Of a stretch of 64,000 nt of DNA, positions 23,895 to 33,118 are shown piece after piece. How positions within the stretch are numbered: position 1 is the first letter of the stretch; every line of letters begins with the position of its first letter. The position numbers were made by a program, and so were the translations under genes. The notes under the pieces are model-generated. The model had not been told where the DNA came from, did no database searches, and saw only the letters and a program-made list of their open reading frames with translations. This DNA is from an uncultured Eubacterium sp. (lineage in GTDB: Bacteria; Bacillota; Clostridia; Lachnospirales; Lachnospiraceae): NCBI GenBank assembly GCA_947088865.1, contig CAMUHY010000003.1, forward strand, positions 1 to 64,000. The letters are read 5' to 3'.

Positions 23895-23945
23895 CAAGTT
23901 TGAGCATAAACTCAAACTTGTGTGTGAAAAATTCATTTTCCACAC
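23895..23945 (+). repeat. Tandem hairpins between flavoprotein gene and cmk
   Basis: A perfect 10-bp inverted repeat, CAAGTTTGAG (23895-23904)/CTCAAACTTG (23911-23920), is followed by a second imperfect one, GTGTGAAAA/TTTTCCACAC (23922-23945). There is no T-run. The layout (two hairpins side by side, AAGTTTG arm) recalls the repeats at 28801 and 38522, but the sequences are not the same. Confidence 0.5.
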
Positions 23946-23953
23946 TAATCTCC

Positions 23954-25192
23954 CTATAAATTCGACGCTGCCGCATATGCTGTCGACCACGCAATCTGCA
24001 AATTATATCCGCCTGTCAGCGCATCAACATCAATCAATTCACCAGCAAAATAAACGCCTTTTACAACTTTTGATTCCATTGTCGCCGGATTAATCTCTTT
24101 TACGGCAACACCGCCCTGTGTGATAATGGCTTCCTCAAAACCTCTTGTTCCTGTAATGGTCATTGCAAGATTTTTTATCAATTTTACCAATCCAAGCCGT
24201 TCTTCTCTATTGATAGCATGAACTTTCTTGTCTGGATTTATACCGCTAAGCTCTACAATAACTGGAATCAGCTTTTTAGGCAACAGCCTATCCAGCGCGT
24301 TTTTAAACGACTTATTCTTTTCCTCATCAAAATCTCTTAAGACACGCTCATCCAATTTTTCAAAAGAAAGCACAGGCTTTAAGTCAATTACCATTTTTAG
24401 ATTGCTCTTGCGGGCAGCCGCCGAAATATAGCTGCTTGCCGATAAAATAATAGGACCGCTAACCCCAAAATGCGTAAATAACAATTCGCCAAAGCCTGAA
24501 TATATCAATTCCTTATCATCAAAAAAATACGCCGTTATATTTTTAAGGCTTAAACCTTGCAGTTGTTTCTCCCATTCTTCTGCAATGGTAAATGGCACAA
24601 GCGCTGGAATTAAAGGCGTAACCGTATGACCTAAATTTCTGGCAAACCGATAGCCGTCCCCGCTAGAGCCTGTGCTTTGATATGATTTTCCGCCCGTCGC
24701 AAGAACGACTTTATCTCCATAAAGTTTTACTTTTTTGCCAGAAGAATCTTGATATTCAACATATTGAAATTGATTATCTTGCGCAATAACATTTATGACT
24801 TTACAATGCAATAAAATATCAACCTCTAATTTTTGAAGTTCTCTTGTCAATACATGAATGACATCCAACGAATGGTCAGATGTCGGAAATACTCTATTTC
24901 CTCGCTCCACTTTAAATGTTAATCCCAATTCATCAAAAAAACTCATGGTGTCATAATTGGAAAATTTACTAAATGCACTGTACAAAAATTTGCTGTTTGT
25001 CACAACGCTTTTCATCAAATCGTCATAATCGCCTGCATTGGTAAAATTACATCTTCCCTTTCCTGTTATAAAAAGCTTTTTGCCAAGCTTTTCATTTTTT
25101 TCTAACAACGTTACTTTATGTCCATTTCTTGCGGCAGTAACAGCCGCCATCATTCCTGCTGCTCCACCGCCAACTACAATTATTTTTCCCAT
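23954..25192 (-). CDS. HI0933/BaiN-type flavoprotein oxidoreductase
   Basis: This FAD-binding oxidoreductase of the HI0933 family (412 aa) starts with the dinucleotide-binding fold IIVVGGGAAGMMAAVTAARNG, has the conserved KLFITGKGRCNFTN block and ends with VYFAGELIDVDALTGGYNLQIAWSTA. Most members lack an assigned substrate; one relative, BaiN, reduces bile-acid intermediates, so bile acid or other ring reductions are only possibilities. The ATG at 25192 is chosen for GGAG eight bases upstream. It probably shares a transcript with cmk, ispH and the S1 gene. Confidence 0.9.
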   Translation of the reverse strand: MGKIIVVGGGAAGMMAAVTAARNGHKVTLLEKNEKLGKKLFITGKGRCNFTNAGDYDDLMKSVVTNSKFLYSAFSKFSNYDTMSFFDELGLTFKVERGNRVFPTSDHSLDVIHVLTRELQKLEVDILLHCKVINVIAQDNQFQYVEYQDSSGKKVKLYGDKVVLATGGKSYQSTGSSGDGYRFARNLGHTVTPLIPALVPFTIAEEWEKQLQGLSLKNITAYFFDDKELIYSGFGELLFTHFGVSGPIILSASSYISAAARKSNLKMVIDLKPVLSFEKLDERVLRDFDEEKNKSFKNALDRLLPKKLIPVIVELSGINPDKKVHAINREERLGLVKLIKNLAMTITGTRGFEEAIITQGGVAVKEINPATMESKVVKGVYFAGELIDVDALTGGYNLQIAWSTAYAAASNL

Positions 25193-25239
25193 CGTTTCAT
25201 CTCCATGCTGCAACAAGCAGCTCTATTGAAAAGTCTTAT

Positions 25240-26154
25240 TTAAGACATTTTTCTTAACGCTTCTAGTACATTTTCATCTAACATATCAATCTCATCATTT
25301 TCACCAATTTGATAATTGCCAAGAACCCCGTCTAATAATTCTAAATTGCTGATTAACGACTGATGTCTTTTAAGACAAACCGCCACTATCAACGCATTAA
25401 TAACACTAAGCGGAGCTACTAATGAATCAACCACTGACGCCATATCGCTTCTTGCAAATAAATTGCAGGAAGAATACATATTCATGGGAGAATATTTGCT
25501 GTCTGTGATAGAAATAATCGTTGCATTGCGGTCGTTTGCATATTCCATCGCCTTTAATGTACAAAAAGAATACTTCGGAAAACTGATACTTAACAGCACA
25601 TCTTGACTGGATATATGAAGCATCTCTTCTAATAGCTCGTTGATATTGCTGCTTTTAATAAGAATAATTCCCGGTCGCACAAGCTTTAAATAATAGCCCA
25701 GAAAAGCGGCTAACGGACTGCAATTTCTCAATCCTATTATGTATATATGCTTTCCTCCTAAAAGAAGATTGACCGCAATGGAAAATGCTTTTCGGTCAAT
25801 CCGTCTCAATGTATCCATAATCTTGTCTACATCGGCTTTACAAACCGTATCTAACACTTTCTCTTGCGGTATATTAGAATTTGCAATCTCTATCCTATCC
25901 ATTGAATAAATCTGTTCCCGAATGACTCGCTGAAGTTTTTTCTGTAACTGGGGATATCCCGACAATCCGATACAACCAGCAAAACGAACGACTGTTGATT
26001 CACTTACATTCACCTTTTTCCCAAGTTCCATCGCTGTTAAAAATGCCGCTCTGTCATAATGTTTTAACAGATAATCAGCAATTTTCTTTTGTCCCTTACT
26101 CATTGATTTGCGTTTATCCCGAATCACATTCAAAATTTCAGGTTCATTTGACAT
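25240..26154 (-). CDS. MurR/RpiR-family transcriptional regulator
   Basis: An N-terminal helix-turn-helix of the RpiR type (residues 1-80; LGKKVNVSESTVVRFAGCIGLSGYPQLQK) is joined to a SIS sugar-phosphate-binding domain (about 125-260; GGKHIYIIGLRNCSPLAAFLGYYL). Such proteins sense phosphosugars and control sugar or cell-wall turnover genes. It starts five bases after the stop of the EAL gene, so the two are co-transcribed. No sugar genes adjoin it, so its targets are unknown. Confidence 0.9.
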   Translation of the reverse strand: MSNEPEILNVIRDKRKSMSKGQKKIADYLLKHYDRAAFLTAMELGKKVNVSESTVVRFAGCIGLSGYPQLQKKLQRVIREQIYSMDRIEIANSNIPQEKVLDTVCKADVDKIMDTLRRIDRKAFSIAVNLLLGGKHIYIIGLRNCSPLAAFLGYYLKLVRPGIILIKSSNINELLEEMLHISSQDVLLSISFPKYSFCTLKAMEYANDRNATIISITDSKYSPMNMYSSCNLFARSDMASVVDSLVAPLSVINALIVAVCLKRHQSLISNLELLDGVLGNYQIGENDEIDMLDENVLEALRKMS

Positions 26155-26159
26155 ATTGT

Positions 26160-28064
26160 TTATACACCCTTTGCATTTACATTTTTAAGATATTTAATAA
26201 ACTCATCTTGTGGTAATGGTTTAGAAAAATAATATCCTTGAATATAATTAATACCAAGTTCGTACATTTTGTTATACTGCGTTTCATCTTCAATGCCTTC
26301 TGAAACAATTTTTAAATTCATACCTTGAATCATGTGCATGGCAGCTTCCATCACATATTTTGCTTTTCCATTTTCAAAATAAGAATTAATCATTTCTTTA
26401 TCAAACTTTACGATATTGACTGGCATATCGACAATATAATTTAAATTGGAATGTCCTGTACCAAAATCGTCCAACGAAAAATGAACGCCATATGCTCTCA
26501 GTCGGTCTATATTTTTTAACATATTGGTTTTAGAAACCGTTGATGCCGATTCGGTTATCTCAAGATTTATCCATTTTGGGTCAATATCATACTGCTGCAT
26601 AATCGCAATATAATCGTCTGCAAGCTTTACATACTCGCACTGTATCATGGATAAATTCACTTCAATATACTTGATTCCTAATTCACTTGGAGAATGGTTC
26701 TTTAAAAATTGACAAACCTTCCTAAAAACAATTTCACCAAGCTGAATAATCAGTCCATTTTTTTCTGCTATCTCGACAAATTCAGATGGCGGAACAATTT
26801 TCCCCTTCTCGTCACGAATCCTTACTAATGCTTCTGCACTGATAAAAAACTGTTCATATGTTGAAAAAATAGGCTGATAAAAAACTTCAATTCTATCATT
26901 ATCCATCGAATCGACAATTAGTTTTACCTTTCTATGCTGTTCATACATTTCATAAATCATATTTTCATCAGCATACACAAAATGAGAATCCGTCTTGTCA
27001 ATATTATTTACTCTTAAATATCGAATACAGGTCAAAATATCTTCTGGTGTTTTTAACAGACGCGTCTCTTTAATACATATAATATATGGAGACAATATAA
27101 TGGCATTATTTGTACCCCAGCCTTTCTCAAATCGTTCTTCCAGCTCAAGACCATACTCCCGCAGCAGCTTTAAATTCTTATAAACAACCAGCACTTCATC
27201 TTGTCCATTGATAAATACTGTTATATCTTTTTTAGCATTGATATAATTAACCGCCTCCATAATGGCGCTGTCAAAAACGGATTGTTCAACGGTGCTGTCA
27301 TTGCGAAAATCAAAGGCAATCGCTACAACATAATATTCCTGCTTGGTCTGAATCATTTGATTGACATATGTTATAAATGCTCTCTGATTAAATAGACCTG
27401 TAATTTTATCCATATTCAAATCAGGATTTTCAAATTTAATATAAATAAACAAAAGCCCCATTGAACATGCAAATCCTACGATTAAAAACCGTTCGGATAA
27501 AATCTGAAAAATAGCAGAAGCTATCCACATACCCATCCAGTAATATATGGATTTACGCCTTTCCTGATTGACATAATTTTTCGCCTTAAAATTGATGTGC
27601 AATGCCTGTATAAGATACGACGCAACACACAGATAGGTCGCAATCAGTGAGGGACCTGCACAAAACACAATATTCTTATTTTTATCAACAATATAATCAA
27701 TTGGTAAAATAGCAACAGCAAATATAAAGACGCCTGTCCATATAAGATACAGACACATTGTCTTATAAAAATCATCCAGCGTTACCCTCAAATCGCCAAT
27801 AATATAAAACAAACTGTTCACACCAAGTAAAATAAGCGATATAAGGTAGGCTTTCGCGACTATATTCACTAATAGAATAGGTAGATTGTCCTTATTGTAT
27901 ATCAAAACAACAGAAAGTATATCAAATACGACACTAGCGATTGTAATAAATAAAAGAATTAAATACGTCTTTTCATTTTTTAACCCTAATTTTCTCTGTC
28001 TTACATAAAAAAACAAAACAAAGAACAAAATAGCCAACCCACAACATTGTGTTTCTATATTCAT
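26160..28064 (-). CDS. Membrane EAL-domain c-di-GMP phosphodiesterase with degenerate GGDEF
   Basis: About seven membrane segments fill residues 1-210. A GGDEF-like domain (about 215-370) follows, but its active site reads NGQDE, so it should not make c-di-GMP. The EAL domain (about 385-620) keeps the catalytic set: EALVR, VNLS, LEITES, DDFGTGHSN, SEGIED and QGYYFSKP. The protein should hydrolyse c-di-GMP in response to a membrane or periplasmic cue. Start at ATG 28064 with GAGG six bases upstream; a GTG four codons earlier is possible. Directly followed by the RpiR gene. Confidence 0.9.
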   Translation of the reverse strand: MNIETQCCGLAILFFVLFFYVRQRKLGLKNEKTYLILLFITIASVVFDILSVVLIYNKDNLPILLVNIVAKAYLISLILLGVNSLFYIIGDLRVTLDDFYKTMCLYLIWTGVFIFAVAILPIDYIVDKNKNIVFCAGPSLIATYLCVASYLIQALHINFKAKNYVNQERRKSIYYWMGMWIASAIFQILSERFLIVGFACSMGLLFIYIKFENPDLNMDKITGLFNQRAFITYVNQMIQTKQEYYVVAIAFDFRNDSTVEQSVFDSAIMEAVNYINAKKDITVFINGQDEVLVVYKNLKLLREYGLELEERFEKGWGTNNAIILSPYIICIKETRLLKTPEDILTCIRYLRVNNIDKTDSHFVYADENMIYEMYEQHRKVKLIVDSMDNDRIEVFYQPIFSTYEQFFISAEALVRIRDEKGKIVPPSEFVEIAEKNGLIIQLGEIVFRKVCQFLKNHSPSELGIKYIEVNLSMIQCEYVKLADDYIAIMQQYDIDPKWINLEITESASTVSKTNMLKNIDRLRAYGVHFSLDDFGTGHSNLNYIVDMPVNIVKFDKEMINSYFENGKAKYVMEAAMHMIQGMNLKIVSEGIEDETQYNKMYELGINYIQGYYFSKPLPQDEFIKYLKNVNAKGV

Positions 28065-28142
28065 AACTGCCCTCACTAAAAATATCTTAATACCAATTAC
28101 ATAACGACTAACAAAATAATAACCTTTTAATGAAGGAGTATG

Positions 28143-28757
28143 CTAATTTTCGAGAAAAAGCTCTTTAAAATATGGCAGGCTTTCAATCCATTCACAAAAT
28201 GTATGCCATTCCGCAAGTTTATGATTCTTTCTAGAATAGTACATATTTGCTACATTCTCATACGAGAATGTACAGGTTCTCATTTGGTTATAACTTTCTG
28301 GAAGAAGCTCAATCATGCTATACCAAGACGTGTTATCTTTTGTATTGACAAAATCCAGCCGCAGCTCTTCAAGAATATCAATTATAGAATGCATCATCTT
28401 TATTGCTTTATCATTCATATGGTCTGTACTAAAATCGTTTATATCAAACGGTTTACTGTGAATCTTGTGCATAGTACTGGTAGAATTGGCTACCGTTCCT
28501 ACTTTGTAGGTGTCATATTCTTTCCACCAGTACAGAGGCGCTGTTATATCCACCGTAACAAATATCATTCGGATAAACTTTCGATGGTCTGTTCCAGCTT
28601 TACATAAACGCTTTGCAAGGTCTAAATCATTTGGACCCATTATAAATTTGCCGTTTTCTGTATAGCTGTCCATTCTATCCCAACTATTAAGAGGATTGCG
28701 CGCACCCCGCATCGCATTCTCAAAATTCATCACACTGAATCGTTCAAGTTTAATCAT
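28143..28757 (-). CDS. Unrecognised protein with ThyX-like layout
   Basis: I cannot assign a characterised family. The 204 aa soluble protein begins IKLERFSVMNFENAMRGARNPLNSWDRMD and contains FVTVDITAPLYWWKEYDTYKVG, a strongly patterned stretch. Its order of elements recalls flavin-dependent thymidylate synthase ThyX, where a strand is followed by the RHRxxS motif; here that position reads EYDTYKVGTVANSTST, so the ThyX catalytic motif is absent. It could be a ThyX relative with a different role, possibly phage-derived. Promoter at 28795-28822. Confidence in the reading frame is high, in function low. Confidence 0.7.
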   Translation of the reverse strand: MIKLERFSVMNFENAMRGARNPLNSWDRMDSYTENGKFIMGPNDLDLAKRLCKAGTDHRKFIRMIFVTVDITAPLYWWKEYDTYKVGTVANSTSTMHKIHSKPFDINDFSTDHMNDKAIKMMHSIIDILEELRLDFVNTKDNTSWYSMIELLPESYNQMRTCTFSYENVANMYYSRKNHKLAEWHTFCEWIESLPYFKELFLEN

Positions 28758-28794
28758 GGTTTTCTTTCCTTTTTACACTCTAAATCCTGCATAT

Positions 28795-28822
28795 ATTATA
28801 TCATAATTTTATACATTGTAAA
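28795..28822 (-). promoter_or_regulatory. Promoter of the ThyX-like gene
   Basis: TTTACA (28817-28822), 16 bases, TATAAT (28795-28800) on the minus strand, about 35 bases before the start codon. The -35 element lies inside repeat B copy 1. Confidence 0.6.
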
Positions 28823-28888
28823 AAGCTAAAAGTTTGCGCAGCAAACTTATATAGCTAGGCTTTTTCCGAAATTATTTTACCATAATTT
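28801..28888 (-). repeat. Two-hairpin repeat B, copy 1
   Basis: This copy matches 38522-38612 along its full length. It holds hairpin AAGTTTGC/GCAAACTT and a decayed second hairpin (GGCTTTTTCC). Shared blocks are TTTTATACAT at one end, AAGTTTGCG-AGCAAACTT and TATAGCT-GGCTTTT in the middle, and ATTATT-TA-CATAA at the other end. It abuts the promoter of the downstream gene. Confidence 0.8.
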
Positions 28889-28937
28889 AGTTTTTTTTTC
28901 AATGCGCAACACTTGATAAGTACCATAGTACTAAAAC

Positions 28938-28976
28938 TAAAGGATATTCGTAATCTGCTTGCTATTTACTTATCGT
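28938..28976 (+). repeat. Tail fragment of the cloverleaf repeat
   Basis: AAAGGATATTCGTAATCTGC and the following CTTGC-ATTTACTTAT align with the tail of the cloverleaf repeat read on its other strand (AAGCGGATATTCGCAAT...CTACTTGCTCAT). Only the tail is present, 10-45 bases beyond the stop of the FGGY kinase gene. Confidence 0.5.
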
Positions 28977-28984
28977 TTTATTGA

Positions 28985-30592
28985 TTATTCAGACATTAAT
29001 TTTACTGCCATCATTTCAACATCAAAACATTTTTTATACTGTTCTACAAATTTATCAAATCCTTCTACATCTTTTTTATCAGGTGTCATCGTTTCGCCAT
29101 TATCTTTTTGAAATACAGTGCTGTCCATATAATCCTCTAAGCATTGCTTCTCTTTTTTATTTTTCATATAGGACGCCAAAACTGCCATTCCCCATGCACC
29201 GCCTTCCCCAGCAGTGTCTAAGACAGTAATTGGTACATTTAATGCCGCCGCAAGAAATCGCTGCCCAACGCCTTGTGTTTTAAATAGTCCTCCATGTGCG
29301 CATATCTTATCTACTTTTGCACCTTCCTTTTTAAAGAGAATATCCGTGCCTATTTTTAATGTACTCAACGAAGAATACAGCAATGTCCTCATAAAATTAG
29401 AAAGCTTCAAATCGGCTTTTGGCAAGCGGAAAAAGAGCGGTCTGCCCTCATTGATATTCATGATATTTTCTCCTGACAGATAATTGTAAGACATCAACCC
29501 GCCGCAATCTGCTTGTGCATCCAGCGCACTTTTAAACAATACTTCAAACAATGTATTTTTATCAACCTTTGCGCCGCACAATTCTAAACATTCACCAAAC
29601 AGACAAACCCAACTATTTAAATCCGATGTACAGTTGTTGCAATGTACCATTGCTACATGATTTCCCGTCGGAGTCACCACCATATCAATCTCAGGATAGA
29701 CTTCATCTAATGTATTCTCTAAAACCACCATTGCAAAAATAGAAGTGCCTGCTGATACATTTCCTGTACGGACAGCAACACTGTTTGTCGCAACCATGCC
29801 CGTCTGTGCATCACCTTCAGGCGGACAAAATGGTATCCCACTCTGCAATTTTTTTGAAACATCCAAAAATGCTGCCCCTTCTTGTGTCAATGCACCTGCC
29901 TGCTCTCCCGCAGTAAGCACTTGAGGAAAGATATCTTTTATTTTCCAAGAATACCCATATTCCTTTATCAAATCCTCCACTTTTTGAAGCATATCTTCGT
30001 CATACTGCTTCGTCTTATTGTCAATTGGAAACATACCTGAAGCATCCCCTATTCCAAGCACCTTTTTTCCAGTGAGTCTCCAATGAATATAGCCAGCAAG
30101 CGTTGTGACAAACGCAATATCTTTTACATGTTCTTCTCGATTTAAAACGGCTTGATACAGATGCGCAATACTCCATCTTTGCGGAATGTTAAAATGAAGC
30201 TTCTCTGTCAGTTTTTGGGCGGCTTCCTCTGTAATGGCATTGCGCCATGTGCGAAAAGGCGCTAAAAGTCTTCCTTCTTTATCAAACGCCATATACCCAT
30301 GCATCATAGCGCTGATACCAATACTGCCTATCACTGTCAATTCTTCATCATACTGATTTTTTACATTTTCACACAAACTTTGATAACATGCCCTCAATCC
30401 ATTTTCAATGGCATCCAAATGATATGTCCATATTCCATTTTCTAATTGATTTTCCCACTCATAACTTCCAACAGCAATTGGAACATTCTCTTCATTATTT
30501 AAAACCGCTTTAATTCTCGTTGAGCCAAACTCAATGCCAAGCGATGTTTTCCCGCTCTGTATTGCTTCCTTATTCCCCATAAAATTAACCAT
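28985..30592 (-). CDS. FGGY-family carbohydrate kinase, probably pentulokinase
   Basis: The enzyme phosphorylates a sugar with ATP. The N-terminal phosphate-binding LGIEFGSTRIKAVL and the C-terminal ATP-site block HGGLFKTQGVGQRFLAAAL-(N)VPI place it in the FGGY family; 535 aa is normal. The araD gene directly upstream (125 bases) makes L-ribulose or L-xylulose the likely substrate, giving the 5-phosphate used by AraD; it may stand in for AraB. Neither araA nor a transporter is in the window. An in-frame ATG at 30580 is a possible alternative start, but GGAAAGG lies just before 30592. Confidence 0.82.
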   Translation of the reverse strand: MVNFMGNKEAIQSGKTSLGIEFGSTRIKAVLNNEENVPIAVGSYEWENQLENGIWTYHLDAIENGLRACYQSLCENVKNQYDEELTVIGSIGISAMMHGYMAFDKEGRLLAPFRTWRNAITEEAAQKLTEKLHFNIPQRWSIAHLYQAVLNREEHVKDIAFVTTLAGYIHWRLTGKKVLGIGDASGMFPIDNKTKQYDEDMLQKVEDLIKEYGYSWKIKDIFPQVLTAGEQAGALTQEGAAFLDVSKKLQSGIPFCPPEGDAQTGMVATNSVAVRTGNVSAGTSIFAMVVLENTLDEVYPEIDMVVTPTGNHVAMVHCNNCTSDLNSWVCLFGECLELCGAKVDKNTLFEVLFKSALDAQADCGGLMSYNYLSGENIMNINEGRPLFFRLPKADLKLSNFMRTLLYSSLSTLKIGTDILFKKEGAKVDKICAHGGLFKTQGVGQRFLAAALNVPITVLDTAGEGGAWGMAVLASYMKNKKEKQCLEDYMDSTVFQKDNGETMTPDKKDVEGFDKFVEQYKKCFDVEMMAVKLMSE

Positions 30593-30717
30593 ACCTTTCC
30601 ATAACCTGCAAATATCCGCTTTAACTAAATGCTTGCTATTGTATACACAGGTACAAATGACTACCCAAATCTTACTTAGCTAATAAAAAATTTATTTTTC
30701 ATATTGCTGCATTCTAT

Positions 30718-31407
30718 TTAATCCTGCCCATAATACGCATTTTCGCCATGTTTTCTATAATAGTGCTTGTCTAATAAAAACTGCGGCGCTCTATTTGCAC
30801 TCGGATTTAACATTGTTGTTTTATACGCCATCTCGGCAACCGTCTCCATCACAACTGCATTATATACAGCATTTGCTGGACTTGTCCCCCAAGCAAATGG
30901 TCCATGATTTTTGACAAGAATGGCTGGTACTTCCATTGGATTTTTGTCTTTTATACACTCAATAATCACCTTGCCTGTATTGACCTCATAATCTTGCTTG
31001 ATTTCTTCCTCCGTCAAATCACGTGTACATGGAATATCCCCATAAAAATAATCAGCATGGGTTGTTCCATAGGCTGGTATGGATAAACCTGCCTGTGCAA
31101 AAGCCACGCTCCAGACAGAATGCGTATGTACAATACTTCCCATATTCTCATATTTTTTATAAAGTTCTAAATGTGTTGGCGTATCCGATGATGGCTTATA
31201 TCTTCCTTCTACTTTATTTCCAGAAAGGTCTACAACCACCATATCATCTGGTGTCATTTGTTCATAATCCACACCGCTTGGCTTAATAACAACCAATTTT
31301 GTTTTTTTATCAATAGCGCTTACATTGCCCCATGTATATATTACTAGCTTCTTGTTGACAAGCTCTATATTCGCTTTATAGACATCTTCTTTTAACTGTT
31401 CAAGCAT
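30718..31407 (-). CDS. araD: L-ribulose-5-phosphate 4-epimerase
   Basis: AraD converts L-ribulose 5-phosphate to D-xylulose 5-phosphate, the entry to the pentose phosphate pathway. Zinc-binding and active-site motifs of the class II aldolase fold are clear: [41 protein letters not shown], and [10 protein letters not shown]. The 229 aa match the family. AAGGAG lies before the ATG. It follows hscC by 15 bases and precedes the sugar kinase, so the chaperone and sugar genes might share a transcript. Confidence 0.94.
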   Translation of the reverse strand: MLEQLKEDVYKANIELVNKKLVIYTWGNVSAIDKKTKLVVIKPSGVDYEQMTPDDMVVVDLSGNKVEGRYKPSSDTPTHLELYKKYENMGSIVHTHSVWSVAFAQAGLSIPAYGTTHADYFYGDIPCTRDLTEEEIKQDYEVNTGKVIIECIKDKNPMEVPAILVKNHGPFAWGTSPANAVYNAVVMETVAEMAYKTTMLNPSANRAPQFLLDKHYYRKHGENAYYGQD

Positions 31408-31422
31408 TTTTTCTCCTTACTC

Positions 31423-33111
31423 TCACCAATTTTCCAGTTCTTCTAACCTGCTCTTTAATTCTTTTCTTGCATCAATAATGGTATTTCTATCGCCTGTATC
31501 GAGCTTCTTTTCAAAATCACGCAGCCACATACCTATCATAATGCGTTCTTCGCCTGTACTTTCCTCATACATTCGGTCTCCTCGAAGCAGCAGCCATTTA
31601 TTTTCTTCCTGCTCGCGAGGGCTGACTTTTAAGTATGAAAGTTCTTTCATTCGCTCTTCCATCTCCTCATAGGTCAACTCATTTTCTTTTCCCTTGATAA
31701 TCGTTTTTTTCTTTTCCCCTGTTGAGACGACTTTTGCCTCTACTTCCAAAAGAGAATTGACATCATATGTATAAGTAACATCAACAGCTTCCATACCCGC
31801 CTTATTTTTTGGCAGTTCAATTTCCAGCTCGCCAAGCAGCAAATTATTGCGGGCAAATCGGCTTTCGCCCTGCAATACATTGATACAAATATGGGTCTGA
31901 TTATCATATATAGTACATACCCTCTCTGTATGACTTACAGGAATAATGGTATTTCTTTCAATAATAGGAAGAAAATGACCGCTCTCATACATCCCATTTT
32001 CTTTTTCAACACTGACTTCTGTTCCCAGTGTAAATGAACATACATCGGTAAGTATCACTTCTTTTACGGCCTCTTTTCGCTCTTTCATAGCCGCCTGTAT
32101 CGCTGCCCCAAGCGCCACTGCCTCATCTGGATTAATATGTGCATTGGGAAACTGCTTAAATAATTTGGTGATAAATGTTCTTACAATCGGCAGTTTTGTA
32201 CCGCCGCCAACCAAAACCACTTGGTCGATATCCGATAATTTAATATGTGCATCCGATAAGCTTCGCTGCACGGGCGTCCTAATTTTATCAAATAAATCGC
32301 TGCATAATTTTTCATAGGTATTCGTTGAGACATCAACTGTTTTTAATTCTCCTCGAAACGTATATTCCATCGTTACGGTCTCCGCATCGGAAAAACTCTT
32401 CTTTGCATTTTCAGCAACAAAGGATAACTTCTTTAATTCTAACGGTGTCAACTCTTCAAGGCTGATATTTGTTTTCTTTAAAAAATAGCGAATTAAAACC
32501 TCTGTAAAATCTTCTCCGCCTAGATAGTTATCTCCTGCAACGGCTCGTACTTCCAAAATATTTTGAAACAACTCCAAAATGGATACATCAAATGTGCCGC
32601 CGCCTAAATCAAACACAAGAAATCTTGTATTTTTTTCTTTTTCATATAACCCATAAGCCACTGCTGCCGCCGTCGGCTCGCTGATAATTCGCTCTACCTT
32701 TAATCCTGCCAACTCGCCGGCATGTTTGGTTGCCTTGCGTCTCTTTTCATTAAAATATGCAGGTACACTGATAATGGCCTCTGTCACAGGCTGTCCAAGA
32801 TACTCCTGCGCATCTTCTTTCAATGATTTTAATATCAATGCGGATAATTCCTCCGACACAAATTCCCTGTCTCCAATCTTATAGCGTTTGTCTGTACCCA
32901 TTGTGCGCTTAAAAACCTGCACCACTCTGTCTGGATGCAACAACCCATATTCTTTGGCAGTCTCTCCAACTAAAATGGTATCTTTTTCATCAATCGCCAC
33001 CACTGAAGGCGTAAGATGTTCACCCAAACGATTTGGTATAATTGTCGCTTTCTCTTCATCAAAATATGCCACTAAACTGTTTGTGGTACCTAAATCAATT
33101 CCTACTATCAT
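31423..33111 (-). CDS. hscC: HscC-type Hsp70 chaperone
   Basis: A 562 aa DnaK relative: ATPase domain with GIDLGTTNSLVAYF, FDLGGGTFDVSIL and VVLVGGGTKLPIV, then a short substrate-binding domain (about 380-500) and a truncated lid. The length and TPSVVAIDEKDTILVGETAKEY segment fit HscC rather than DnaK. HscC proteins work with specialised J proteins on few clients. Here the partner is evident: a giant J-like/TPR protein ends seven bases upstream. No GrpE gene is present. Start ATG at 33111, weak ribosome site, so coupled translation is likely. Confidence 0.88.
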   Translation of the reverse strand: MIVGIDLGTTNSLVAYFDEEKATIIPNRLGEHLTPSVVAIDEKDTILVGETAKEYGLLHPDRVVQVFKRTMGTDKRYKIGDREFVSEELSALILKSLKEDAQEYLGQPVTEAIISVPAYFNEKRRKATKHAGELAGLKVERIISEPTAAAVAYGLYEKEKNTRFLVFDLGGGTFDVSILELFQNILEVRAVAGDNYLGGEDFTEVLIRYFLKKTNISLEELTPLELKKLSFVAENAKKSFSDAETVTMEYTFRGELKTVDVSTNTYEKLCSDLFDKIRTPVQRSLSDAHIKLSDIDQVVLVGGGTKLPIVRTFITKLFKQFPNAHINPDEAVALGAAIQAAMKERKEAVKEVILTDVCSFTLGTEVSVEKENGMYESGHFLPIIERNTIIPVSHTERVCTIYDNQTHICINVLQGESRFARNNLLLGELEIELPKNKAGMEAVDVTYTYDVNSLLEVEAKVVSTGEKKKTIIKGKENELTYEEMEERMKELSYLKVSPREQEENKWLLLRGDRMYEESTGEERIMIGMWLRDFEKKLDTGDRNTIIDARKELKSRLEELENW

Positions 33112-33118
33112 AAAAAAA

